Positions 1 through 5,562 of a stretch of DNA of 5,562 nucleotides are shown here, piece by piece (position 1 is the stretch's first letter; every line of letters begins with the position of its first letter). This DNA comes from Spirochaetales bacterium (GTDB lineage Bacteria; Spirochaetota; Spirochaetia; Sphaerochaetales; Sphaerochaetaceae), in contig JAAYQY010000101.1 in the NCBI GenBank assembly GCA_012519125.1, positions 1 through 5,562 on the forward strand. Reading direction: 5' to 3'. Below the pieces are notes generated by a model. It made no database searches, was not told the DNA's origin, and saw nothing but the letters and a program-made list of their open reading frames with translations. The position numbers and the translations under genes were made by a program.

Positions 1-1074
1 GAGCCGGAAAGCTTCGATGATGCCCCCAGTGGTAGTGGTCTTTCCTGTTCCTGGCCCGCCGGTGAGTATCATGCATTTGCTTGCCACTGCTGTCTTGATG
101 GCATCAAGCTGCACTTCATCATAGGTGATGGATCTGGGCTTCGGATGTTGGAGATTTTTCAGTACGGCAGCAGAATTGATCTGGTGTTTGGCTTCTGCTT
201 TGAGCAACTGCCGGATCCGTTTTGCAACGTTGACTTCACAGTGATACAGATACGGGAGGTAGATTGCTTCATTCTCAACAATCACATCCTCTTCTTCTGC
301 CATTCTGGACAAAATCGGTTGGAGCGTTTCGGTGGTGGTTTCAAGCAATGCTGCTGCACGTTTGTACAGTTGTGCGTGCGTTGCGTAGCAGTGCCCATCA
401 TCAGCGAGTGCCTTGAGTGTATGCACAAGTCCTGATCGCAGTCGTATCGGCGCATCCTTCGCTGTTCCCAGTTTTACTGCAATGGTGTCGGCTGTCTTGA
501 ATCCGATGCCGATGATGTCATCGGCAAGCCTATAGGGATTCTCCTTGACCACCGCAAGACTCTCCTTGCCATAGGTCTTGAAGATGAGAGCAGCACAATT
601 GGTGCCCACACCATGATCTTGGAGAAAAAGCATGATGTTCTTGATCTCTCTCTGTGCCAGCCAACTGTGTTCGATTTGTCTGATGCGGATCTTGCCGATG
701 CCGCGGACCAGAAGCAGCTTGCTGATGTCATGCTCAAGAATGGTGAGTGTATCTGTTCCGAAGATGCTGACGATCTGTTTGGCCAGGGATGGGCCTATGC
801 CCTTGATCAAGCCTGACCCCAGGTACCGCTCGATTCCATAGGCAGTGGAGGGAAGTGTCTCCTCGTAAGACTGGACCGTGAACTGTGGTCCGAATGTGGC
901 ATCTGTTTTCCAGAAGCCCTGCAAACTCAGTACCGATCCTACCGTTATGGTGGGCATGGTTCCCACCACAGATACCAGCTCCCGATAGCCCTTCGCTTTG
1001 CCTTTGAGGATGACAAACCCATTCTCATCACTTTGGAATGTGATGTGTTCCACAACGCAACAAAGCGTGTCCAT
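1..1074 (-). CDS. recD2: RecD2-type 5'-3' DNA helicase (N-terminal 358 residues; C-terminus outside window)
   Basis: Superfamily 1B helicase related to RecD but of the RecD2/YrrC type, which works without RecB and RecC in DNA repair and replication-fork processing. I translated positions 1074 to 1 by hand: 358 codons, no stop, running off the window. Residues 1-75 form the N-terminal small domain (VVEHITFQSDENGFVILKGK and on to a GSVLSLQGFW strand). Three helix-hairpin-helix segments follow: LGSGLIKGIGPSLAKQI (85-101), LLLVRGIGKIRIRQI (120-134) and NPYRLADDIIGIGFKTAD (179-196). These define RecD2 against the shorter RecD of RecBCD. A winged-helix-like part (about 205-275) precedes the motor. 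Motif Q-like YDEVQLDAI (318-326) and Walker A GGPGTGKTT (339-347) open the first RecA lobe; Lys345 is the expected ATP-binding lysine. Family members are roughly 700-800 residues, so about half is missing, including motif II and the second lobe. ATG at 1074 is supported by AGGAGG six bases upstream. The encoded part shows no damage. Confidence 0.94.
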   Translation of the reverse strand, partial: MDTLCCVVEHITFQSDENGFVILKGKAKGYRELVSVVGTMPTITVGSVLSLQGFWKTDATFGPQFTVQSYEETLPSTAYGIERYLGSGLIKGIGPSLAKQIVSIFGTDTLTILEHDISKLLLVRGIGKIRIRQIEHSWLAQREIKNIMLFLQDHGVGTNCAALIFKTYGKESLAVVKENPYRLADDIIGIGFKTADTIAVKLGTAKDAPIRLRSGLVHTLKALADDGHCYATHAQLYKRAAALLETTTETLQPILSRMAEEEDVIVENEAIYLPYLYHCEVNVAKRIRQLLKAEAKHQINSAAVLKNLQHPKPRSITYDEVQLDAIKTAVASKCMILTGGPGTGKTTTTGGIIEAFRL

Positions 1075-1079
1075 GCAAA

Positions 1080-1086
1080 TCCTCCT
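1080..1086 (-). promoter_or_regulatory. Strong Shine-Dalgarno of recD2
   Basis: Read on the minus strand this is AGGAGGA. AGGAGG ends six bases before the ATG at 1074, which is ideal spacing, and this fixes the recD2 start. It is much stronger than the site in front of the 611-residue gene. Confidence 0.8.
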
Positions 1087-1096
1087 CTTCTGGGCG

Positions 1097-1125
1097 ATTG
1101 TACCACAGGAAGGAGGTTTGGTTCA
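1097..1125 (-). promoter_or_regulatory. Candidate sigma-70-type promoter (extended -10) for recD2
   Basis: On the minus strand, TGGTACAAT (1105 to 1097) gives an extended -10 (TGN) with a -10 hexamer matching TATAAT at five of six bases. The -35 region at the 17-base spacing (TGAACC, 1125 to 1120) is poor, which is usual when an extended -10 is present. Transcription would begin near 1090, giving a leader of about 16 bases that just contains the Shine-Dalgarno. It lies in the only real intergenic gap of the window (1075-1143). Recognised by eye only; the -10 could be a chance match. Confidence 0.4.
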
Positions 1126-1143
1126 CCTGCGCGTAAGAGCCGG

Positions 1144-2979
1144 CTAGAGCGTATTCAGGTACCCATGTTCCATCAGGAGCTTCTGGAATGCTTTCTGGTT
1201 CTCCTTTTTTACCACCACATTGTTGTTTTCAGCCCTGATCACCAATTTTCTGAGTGCAGGATCAGTTGCAAACATCCTTCGGATTTCAGGATCATCGGGA
1301 AATGTGTACAGCAAAACCTGCTCTGCATGGGCAAACAACGTAGATCGTCTCTGGAGGGATGTAAAGAATTGGGTCCATCGCTCTGACGGTTGTGCATCAA
1401 TAAGTTGCTTGAACTTTTCGATGCGCTTGAGGACTTCTGCTGAGGAAGTGCATCCTTTGATGAAGGAAGCTTCGGTAATCCTATACCGTTCCACTCCCAG
1501 GGGAGTCCCGATCTGTTCAAGAAACAGCTTACGCTCCAGGGATTTCCCCTTGAAGGTCACCAAAAGAAGTTCTGTATCGGTGATGGTCTCAAAGATCTGT
1601 TTCTTTGGTTCTGGGCGTTCCTCGGCAAGGTTCAGGCACCAAGCTCCAAATGCAGTCAACCTGACACAGCAGAGTGCCTCATACGGGGATAGGGGGACTT
1701 GCTTATCATTCTTGGTAAGCAGAGACTCAGGGGTTGTTTCCCCAATATCAAGGATACCAAGAGAAGCAAGAAGATAGAGATAGGCCTTGAACAGCGGCCG
1801 TTCAAACAACGGTCTTCGCAATGCCCCCACAGGGCGAAATCCCTTGTCCTCAAAGGTGAGGTAGTCGGAGGGTGACAGGTGCACCTTTTGGCCACGGACA
1901 GAGAGTCCGCTTTGCAAAACATCCCGGTTCTCGAATCGCATGGAAAAGCCACGCACCAAGAACGATTGAAACAAATCATCCACTGCATACCATGCTTGGC
2001 TGCCCTGGAGATCTGATAGGACGTTCAGCACTCCTGTGCGTGAAGAGGGTTCAATGTCAATCGAATAGGAGTAGTTGGAATTCAGGCTGCAATGGTCAAG
2101 CAAGGCGAAGTACTCAAAAAAACTGCCATAGGCGAGGGTGCCCTTGGAAGAAGGATCGTAGAACAGCCGTTGCACCATGGTTTTGATCAAAGCCATTCCA
2201 TCATCGGGTCTTTTCAGTTTCGTTGATTCAAAAGACAGGATAAATTTTGCGAGCAGCACAAGTGGATCGAGATTGTAGGAAGAGGCCAACGAAAATGGGG
2301 GTAATCCACACAAGGCCCGAAGGTCTTTGATATTGGCTTTCAGAAGGCCCTTCTTTACGATGGTCGTTGCATCCCGCTCCTTGAGGAGAGGTATCAGCGA
2401 TTCAACGAAGAGAGGAAGCACTTCATGTATTTGGTTCTCAATTGTCCATAACTGCTCAGGCTCGCTCGCCAGCGGCTTGGGTGTGTACTCCTCCTTCTTG
2501 TAGAGAAAAGGCAGGAAGTGGTGAGCAATGAACTCGTTCAGATGCAGTACATGCTCCCTGTAGATTTCAAACAAGCCCAGCCGGTATAGGGGGTTGGCCT
2601 TATATCTACTGTGATGATAGTAAAACACAGGTTCCTCACGTTCTACAATGAGAGGTTCTTCAACTCCCCAATCCTGGCACCTCACATCTATATACGGGTC
2701 GAGGCATCCCGCGTAGAGCAGTTTCTGCAGATAGGGTGGCAATTTTGCGAAAAACTTGTCAAAGGTTGCTTGGTTCGGGAAATCAATCAGTTGGGCAAGT
2801 TGTTCGCATTGCTCCTTCTTCATTCCTTTCTTGACACTTTTCCCTGTCAGGCACTCCTGTATGGCAACAAGTTCCTCCAGAGAGAACCAAGCCAAGGATT
2901 GGGCGATGAGCTGTGCAGACTCCGACAGTGTCGTCTTTGTATTTTTGCCTGTTTGCCATCCGTACTTAGTATTCGCCAT
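1144..2979 (-). CDS. 611-residue XPB/Ssl2-N-like helicase-associated protein, partner of SNF2
   Basis: This is a complete gene, ATG at 2979 to TAG at 1146-1144. It has no ATPase motifs, signal peptide or clear membrane segment, so it is probably cytoplasmic and non-catalytic. From memory of the family, its layout resembles stand-alone proteins with the XPB/Ssl2 N-terminal helicase-associated domain (Helicase_C_3, PF13625-like). The N-terminus (about 28-95) is helical, with an SLEELVAI segment, a basic KKGMKKEQ stretch and then LPPYLQKLLYAG. Residues ~393-450 look like a winged helix (FKAYLYLLASLGILDIG, then VRLTAFGAWCLN). Residues 468-545 fit the XPB-N pattern: a strand TELLLVTF, VERYRITEASFIKGC, an SSAEVLKRIEKF helix and a WTQFFTSLQRRS helix. 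The C-terminus (555-608) has a strand-helix pattern, EQVLLYTFPDDPEIRRMF to LLMEHGYL. Residues ~115-330 match nothing I recognise. The start fits the three-base spacing from SNF2 and a GGGG Shine-Dalgarno. That it is a real gene is near certain; the family assignment is moderate and needs a profile search. A SNF2 accessory or DNA-binding subunit is the likely role (inference). Confidence 0.75.
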   Translation of the reverse strand: MANTKYGWQTGKNTKTTLSESAQLIAQSLAWFSLEELVAIQECLTGKSVKKGMKKEQCEQLAQLIDFPNQATFDKFFAKLPPYLQKLLYAGCLDPYIDVRCQDWGVEEPLIVEREEPVFYYHHSRYKANPLYRLGLFEIYREHVLHLNEFIAHHFLPFLYKKEEYTPKPLASEPEQLWTIENQIHEVLPLFVESLIPLLKERDATTIVKKGLLKANIKDLRALCGLPPFSLASSYNLDPLVLLAKFILSFESTKLKRPDDGMALIKTMVQRLFYDPSSKGTLAYGSFFEYFALLDHCSLNSNYSYSIDIEPSSRTGVLNVLSDLQGSQAWYAVDDLFQSFLVRGFSMRFENRDVLQSGLSVRGQKVHLSPSDYLTFEDKGFRPVGALRRPLFERPLFKAYLYLLASLGILDIGETTPESLLTKNDKQVPLSPYEALCCVRLTAFGAWCLNLAEERPEPKKQIFETITDTELLLVTFKGKSLERKLFLEQIGTPLGVERYRITEASFIKGCTSSAEVLKRIEKFKQLIDAQPSERWTQFFTSLQRRSTLFAHAEQVLLYTFPDDPEIRRMFATDPALRKLVIRAENNNVVVKKENQKAFQKLLMEHGYLNTL

Positions 2980-2982
2980 GTA

Positions 2983-5562
2983 TTACCCCAACAATTGTTC
3001 GATATCCTCCTCAGACAATGCCTTGACTGCATTGGAGTCTGAGGAGAGCAGGGAAGAAGCCAACTCTGCTTTTCTTTGTTGCAATTCCAGAATTTTTTCT
3101 TCGATGGTGTCTTTTGCAATCATCCGGTAACAGAAAACCGGGTTGACCTGACCGATGCGATGCGTGCGGTCGATCGCTTGGTTTTCTGCAGCCCTATTCC
3201 ACCAAGGGTCGATGATGAATACATAGTCTGCAGCGGTAAGGTTAAGACCCAGTCCCCCTGTTTTCAATGTCATGATGAAGACGCCGATGGCAGGGTCGGT
3301 TTGGAAGCGCTGCACCAAGGATTGCCGGTCAACCGTAGCTCCCGTCATGACCAGATGCCCGATGCCGAGGGAAGCGAGATCTTCGCTGACCAATTCGATG
3401 GTAGCGAGGAAATTGGTGAAGATCAGGCACTTATGTCCTTCCTCCACCAGAGAGGAGATGACATCCTTGCAATAGGTCCGTTTGGCGGAAATGCCGGGGT
3501 ATGCACCATCGGCTTCAGGCACTGATGCAAGTCGTCGCAATTCGGTCAGGGCCTGAAGGATCATGAAGGTGTTTTTGGCAATTCCCCCCACTGATATGGC
3601 ACTGGTGACCTTCGCCTTGAGTTCTTCCCGGCGTCTGTTGTACATTGCCAAATGCTGGTCATCAAGCTCGATATAGGCAGTCTGTTCAGTTTTTTCGGGA
3701 AGGTCCTTGAGCACATCCTTTTTTATTCTTCTCAGCATGAAAGGATAAATTCTTGTTTTCAGATCCCTGAGGGCATCAGGATCTTGGTTTTCCTGTATTG
3801 GCCGCAGGTAGGTTTGCATAAACTCCTGGGGACTGGGAAAGAAGAGAGGATTGAGAAATTGGAAGAGGCTGTACAACTCCGAGAGACCATTCTCCACCGG
3901 GGTCCCGCTGAGTGCCAGACGGTGTTCCGCTTGCAACGAAAGCACTGCACTGGTGGTTTTGGTTTCCAGATTTTTGATGGTCTGCGATTCATCGAGTATG
4001 ATGTAGCAAAATCGTTTCTTGGCAAGGTCCTTGTAATCATTGCGGATGGTGGCGTAGCTGGAGAGCACAATCTGTATCTTTGGATCTTCCAGCTGGGACA
4101 CCTGTCTTCCCTGTCCATAGTAGAGCAAACAGGACAGTTCGGGGGCGAAACGGGAGAGTTCATTCTGCCAATTGAAGATCAAGGAGCGAGGAACCAGGAT
4201 GAGGGATGGTGCATGAGGTTCTTTTGCGTAAAGGGTTCGCAACAAGGCAATCACCTGCACCGTTTTTCCAAGGCCCATCTCATCGGCCAAACAGGCACCC
4301 ATATGGTGGGTCTGAAGGTACTCCATCCACTGTACACCATACTGTTGGTAGGGTCGAAGGGTTCCTTCCGCCAGTGCATAGGTCGCATCATGCTCGCTGA
4401 GCGCATTGAACCCTTGGTAGAAAGCTTTGGCCCGGTCAGCTCCTTCCCCTTGGATGGAGAGCTCTGCTTCTTTTTCCAATGCGGGAAGGTCGAAGAATGA
4501 GACACGTACCGTTTCTTCTTGTTTTGCATGTACGTGGACCAGTCGTTCGAAGCGATTCAGCCTTCTCATGTCAGGGTAGACCGAGGATCCATCACTGAGT
4601 GTGATGAAGCCTTTTTTCCGATATTCGGAAAGGAAGCGGGAGAATGAGAATGTCTCATTTTCCAAGGAGATTTCGGCATCGCCCTCAAAATAGTCGATAC
4701 CACTTCCCAAGGAGAGTTTCAGCTTTGGCTTGGAAAATTTGATCTTGTACTTGCCCAGTACGGAGGACTGGAAGAGGGCGAATCGCTTGACGAGCTCTCC
4801 CATATGCAGCGAGAGGAAACGCCGGGCAAAATCAGCTTCGAGGATGAAATGCCGCTCATCCTCAAATACCGCTGATTTTGCTTCCTTTCCCATTTTTGCA
4901 AGCAGCATCCTGAACTCTTCGACAGCATCCGAAGGATAGATCACCTCGGAAATGCTGAGCCGTTTCTCAACTTCGTCAAGTGAGACTACCTTTACGATAT
5001 CCTGTTCCTCGAAGAACCCCGGGGGATATGATTCCAGATGGATCTGGGGAAGGATATGCAGATATCCATATGCGTCGATTTCCTTGAACACCAAGCTTGA
5101 ACTTGCTGTGATGGGTGGACAGTTCTTTATCAAATACCCCTGATAATCGAGACTGAGTGTCGGAAATTTGGAGAGGGCCAGGGAGAGATACGTTTCCAGA
5201 TCAGAGGCCTGCATGGTTGCATTCAGGATGTTCCATTCATGCCAGTAGGGGCCCAGATCCTCGCATTGGAAGACGTGCGTATCGAGCACCACATGCTCAG
5301 CTGAGATTGCGTAGAGTGATGCATGAATCTCCTTCTCTGCCAATTGTTCGGTGGAGAGTACCATGGGATGAGCAGTAATCTGTTGGTTTCCAGAGGGCTC
5401 AAGGAGCAATTGGATGCTTGTCATCTCATTTGCCGCATGCAAAGTGCGACCATTCTCATCAAGCAGGAGATGGGAACGCAAGGCAAGGTCCATAAGTCTT
5501 GGACCTGGGTCGTGTACAGCATACACAGCATTCGCATCACCTTGGGCATTCCAATGCAGATA
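2983..5562 (-). CDS. SNF2-family DNA-dependent ATPase/helicase (N-terminus outside window)
   Basis: Superfamily 2 ATPase of the SNF2/HepA type, expected to translocate on double-stranded DNA and remodel protein-DNA complexes in the cytoplasm. 859 codons are visible, numbered here from position 5562. The first RecA-like lobe has a Q-like motif LRPYQQYG (402-409), motif I DEMGLGKT (427-434), motif Ia LILVPRSL, motif II DESQ (524-527) and motif III SGTPVEN (552-558). The second lobe has LIFTNF (713-718), motif V TLKTGGLGLNLT (765-776) and motif VI DPWWNRAAENQAIDRTHR (from 785), so the ATPase core looks complete and active. The first ~395 residues are an accessory region. Part of it (GIDYFEGDAEI, 288-298, then SDGSSVYPD, 323-331) resembles the module preceding the core in many bacterial SNF2 proteins. 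A GTG at 5526 could start an 847-residue product, but the frame stays open to the window edge with no nearby Shine-Dalgarno. Family members are often about 1000-1100 residues, so the true start is probably upstream. A SWIM zinc finger, common in these proteins, is not in the visible part. The stop is TAA at 2985-2983, three bases before the next gene. Confidence 0.95.
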   Translation of the reverse strand, partial: YLHWNAQGDANAVYAVHDPGPRLMDLALRSHLLLDENGRTLHAANEMTSIQLLLEPSGNQQITAHPMVLSTEQLAEKEIHASLYAISAEHVVLDTHVFQCEDLGPYWHEWNILNATMQASDLETYLSLALSKFPTLSLDYQGYLIKNCPPITASSSLVFKEIDAYGYLHILPQIHLESYPPGFFEEQDIVKVVSLDEVEKRLSISEVIYPSDAVEEFRMLLAKMGKEAKSAVFEDERHFILEADFARRFLSLHMGELVKRFALFQSSVLGKYKIKFSKPKLKLSLGSGIDYFEGDAEISLENETFSFSRFLSEYRKKGFITLSDGSSVYPDMRRLNRFERLVHVHAKQEETVRVSFFDLPALEKEAELSIQGEGADRAKAFYQGFNALSEHDATYALAEGTLRPYQQYGVQWMEYLQTHHMGACLADEMGLGKTVQVIALLRTLYAKEPHAPSLILVPRSLIFNWQNELSRFAPELSCLLYYGQGRQVSQLEDPKIQIVLSSYATIRNDYKDLAKKRFCYIILDESQTIKNLETKTTSAVLSLQAEHRLALSGTPVENGLSELYSLFQFLNPLFFPSPQEFMQTYLRPIQENQDPDALRDLKTRIYPFMLRRIKKDVLKDLPEKTEQTAYIELDDQHLAMYNRRREELKAKVTSAISVGGIAKNTFMILQALTELRRLASVPEADGAYPGISAKRTYCKDVISSLVEEGHKCLIFTNFLATIELVSEDLASLGIGHLVMTGATVDRQSLVQRFQTDPAIGVFIMTLKTGGLGLNLTAADYVFIIDPWWNRAAENQAIDRTHRIGQVNPVFCYRMIAKDTIEEKILELQQRKAELASSLLSSDSNAVKALSEEDIEQLLG
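2986..2989 (-). promoter_or_regulatory. Weak Shine-Dalgarno of the 611-residue gene, inside the end of the SNF2 gene
   Basis: GGGG on the minus strand, overlapping the last two SNF2 codons (TTG GGG), ends six bases before the ATG at 2979 with the SNF2 stop TAA in between. A better AGGAGG lies further up within the SNF2 coding sequence (around 3007-3013), but it is over 20 bases from the ATG, too far for direct use. A weak site with a three-base intergenic gap suggests translational coupling or re-initiation by ribosomes finishing SNF2. Confidence 0.4.

Larger units (their letters stand above)
1075..1143. other. 69-base intergenic gap between the 611-residue gene and recD2
   Basis: Apart from the recD2 promoter candidate and Shine-Dalgarno, I see no stable hairpin followed by a T run on the minus strand, so there is no evidence for a terminator after the 611-residue gene. 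The small palindrome AGCCGGCT (1138-1145) overlaps its stop codon and has no T tract after it. Read-through from the upstream pair into recD2 is therefore possible. Confidence 0.5.

Noticed and set aside
1090..1108. CTGG...ACAG spacing resembling a LexA (SOS) box upstream of recD2
   Set aside because: The half-sites are 11 bases apart rather than 8 and one is imperfect. No Bacillus-type GAAC/GTTC box is present either.
1138..1145. Palindrome AGCCGGCT at the stop of the 611-residue gene
   Set aside because: Only 8 bases with no loop and no following T run on the minus strand, so it is not a terminator.
145..1386. Several short open frames on both strands over the recD2 region (for example 145-435, 613-816, 1033-1386)
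   Set aside because: The minus-strand translation from 1074 to 1 gives clear RecD2 helix-hairpin-helix and Walker A motifs, so these frames are shadows.
1220..1777. Plus-strand open frame of 185 codons antisense to the 611-residue gene
   Set aside because: It lies wholly within a well-supported gene on the other strand and has no convincing ribosome binding site or recognisable protein features. It is a shadow frame.
3652..4500. Open plus-strand frame of 282 codons antisense to the SNF2 gene
   Set aside because: Its codons are in exact register with the SNF2 codons on the other strand, so it stays open simply because SNF2 avoids TTA, CTA and TCA here. The opposite strand encodes the conserved SNF2 motifs, and the antisense product resembles nothing known.
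1..5562. Possible defence island (SNF2 plus helicase genes as in DISARM-like systems)
   Set aside because: No methyltransferase, nuclease, phospholipase D or DUF1998-type gene is present, and RecD2 is a housekeeping repair helicase. Nothing visible supports a defence role.

Overview
The window reads almost entirely on the minus strand. It holds three co-directional genes for DNA-processing proteins. In transcription order (high to low coordinates) they are a bacterial SNF2-family ATPase/helicase (5562 to 2983, N-terminus outside the window), a 611-residue protein that looks like an XPB/Ssl2-type 'helicase-associated' protein (2979 to 1144), and the N-terminal 358 residues of a RecD2-type 5'-3' DNA helicase (1074 to 1, C-terminus outside the window).

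The organism is a bacterium with compact gene packing and balanced base composition (about half G+C by eye), using ATG starts and AGGAGG-type ribosome binding sites. RecD2 (the form used without RecBC, with an N-terminal extension and helix-hairpin-helix repeats) and a large SNF2 protein with an N-terminal accessory region would suit a spirochaete of the Sphaerochaeta type or a Firmicute. That placement is a weak guess, because nothing here is lineage-diagnostic.

Layout: the SNF2 gene and the 611-residue gene are separated by only three bases and lie in the same reading frame, so they are almost certainly one translationally coupled unit. A 69-base gap follows the second gene. It contains a plausible extended -10 promoter and a strong Shine-Dalgarno for recD2, with no convincing terminator. 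recD2 may therefore be read both from its own promoter and by read-through from the pair. All three genes are intact across the visible part, with no frameshift, mobile element, RNA gene, CRISPR array or repeat array seen.

Functionally, SNF2 proteins are ATP-driven double-stranded DNA translocases, and RecD2 is a 5'-3' single-stranded DNA translocase/helicase. The middle protein resembles the non-catalytic domains that accompany XPB-type helicases. The most interesting point is therefore the SNF2 plus XPB-N-like pair, which suggests a two-subunit DNA-remodelling or repair machine that I cannot match to a characterised system. No clear defence, phage or other exotic system is visible.
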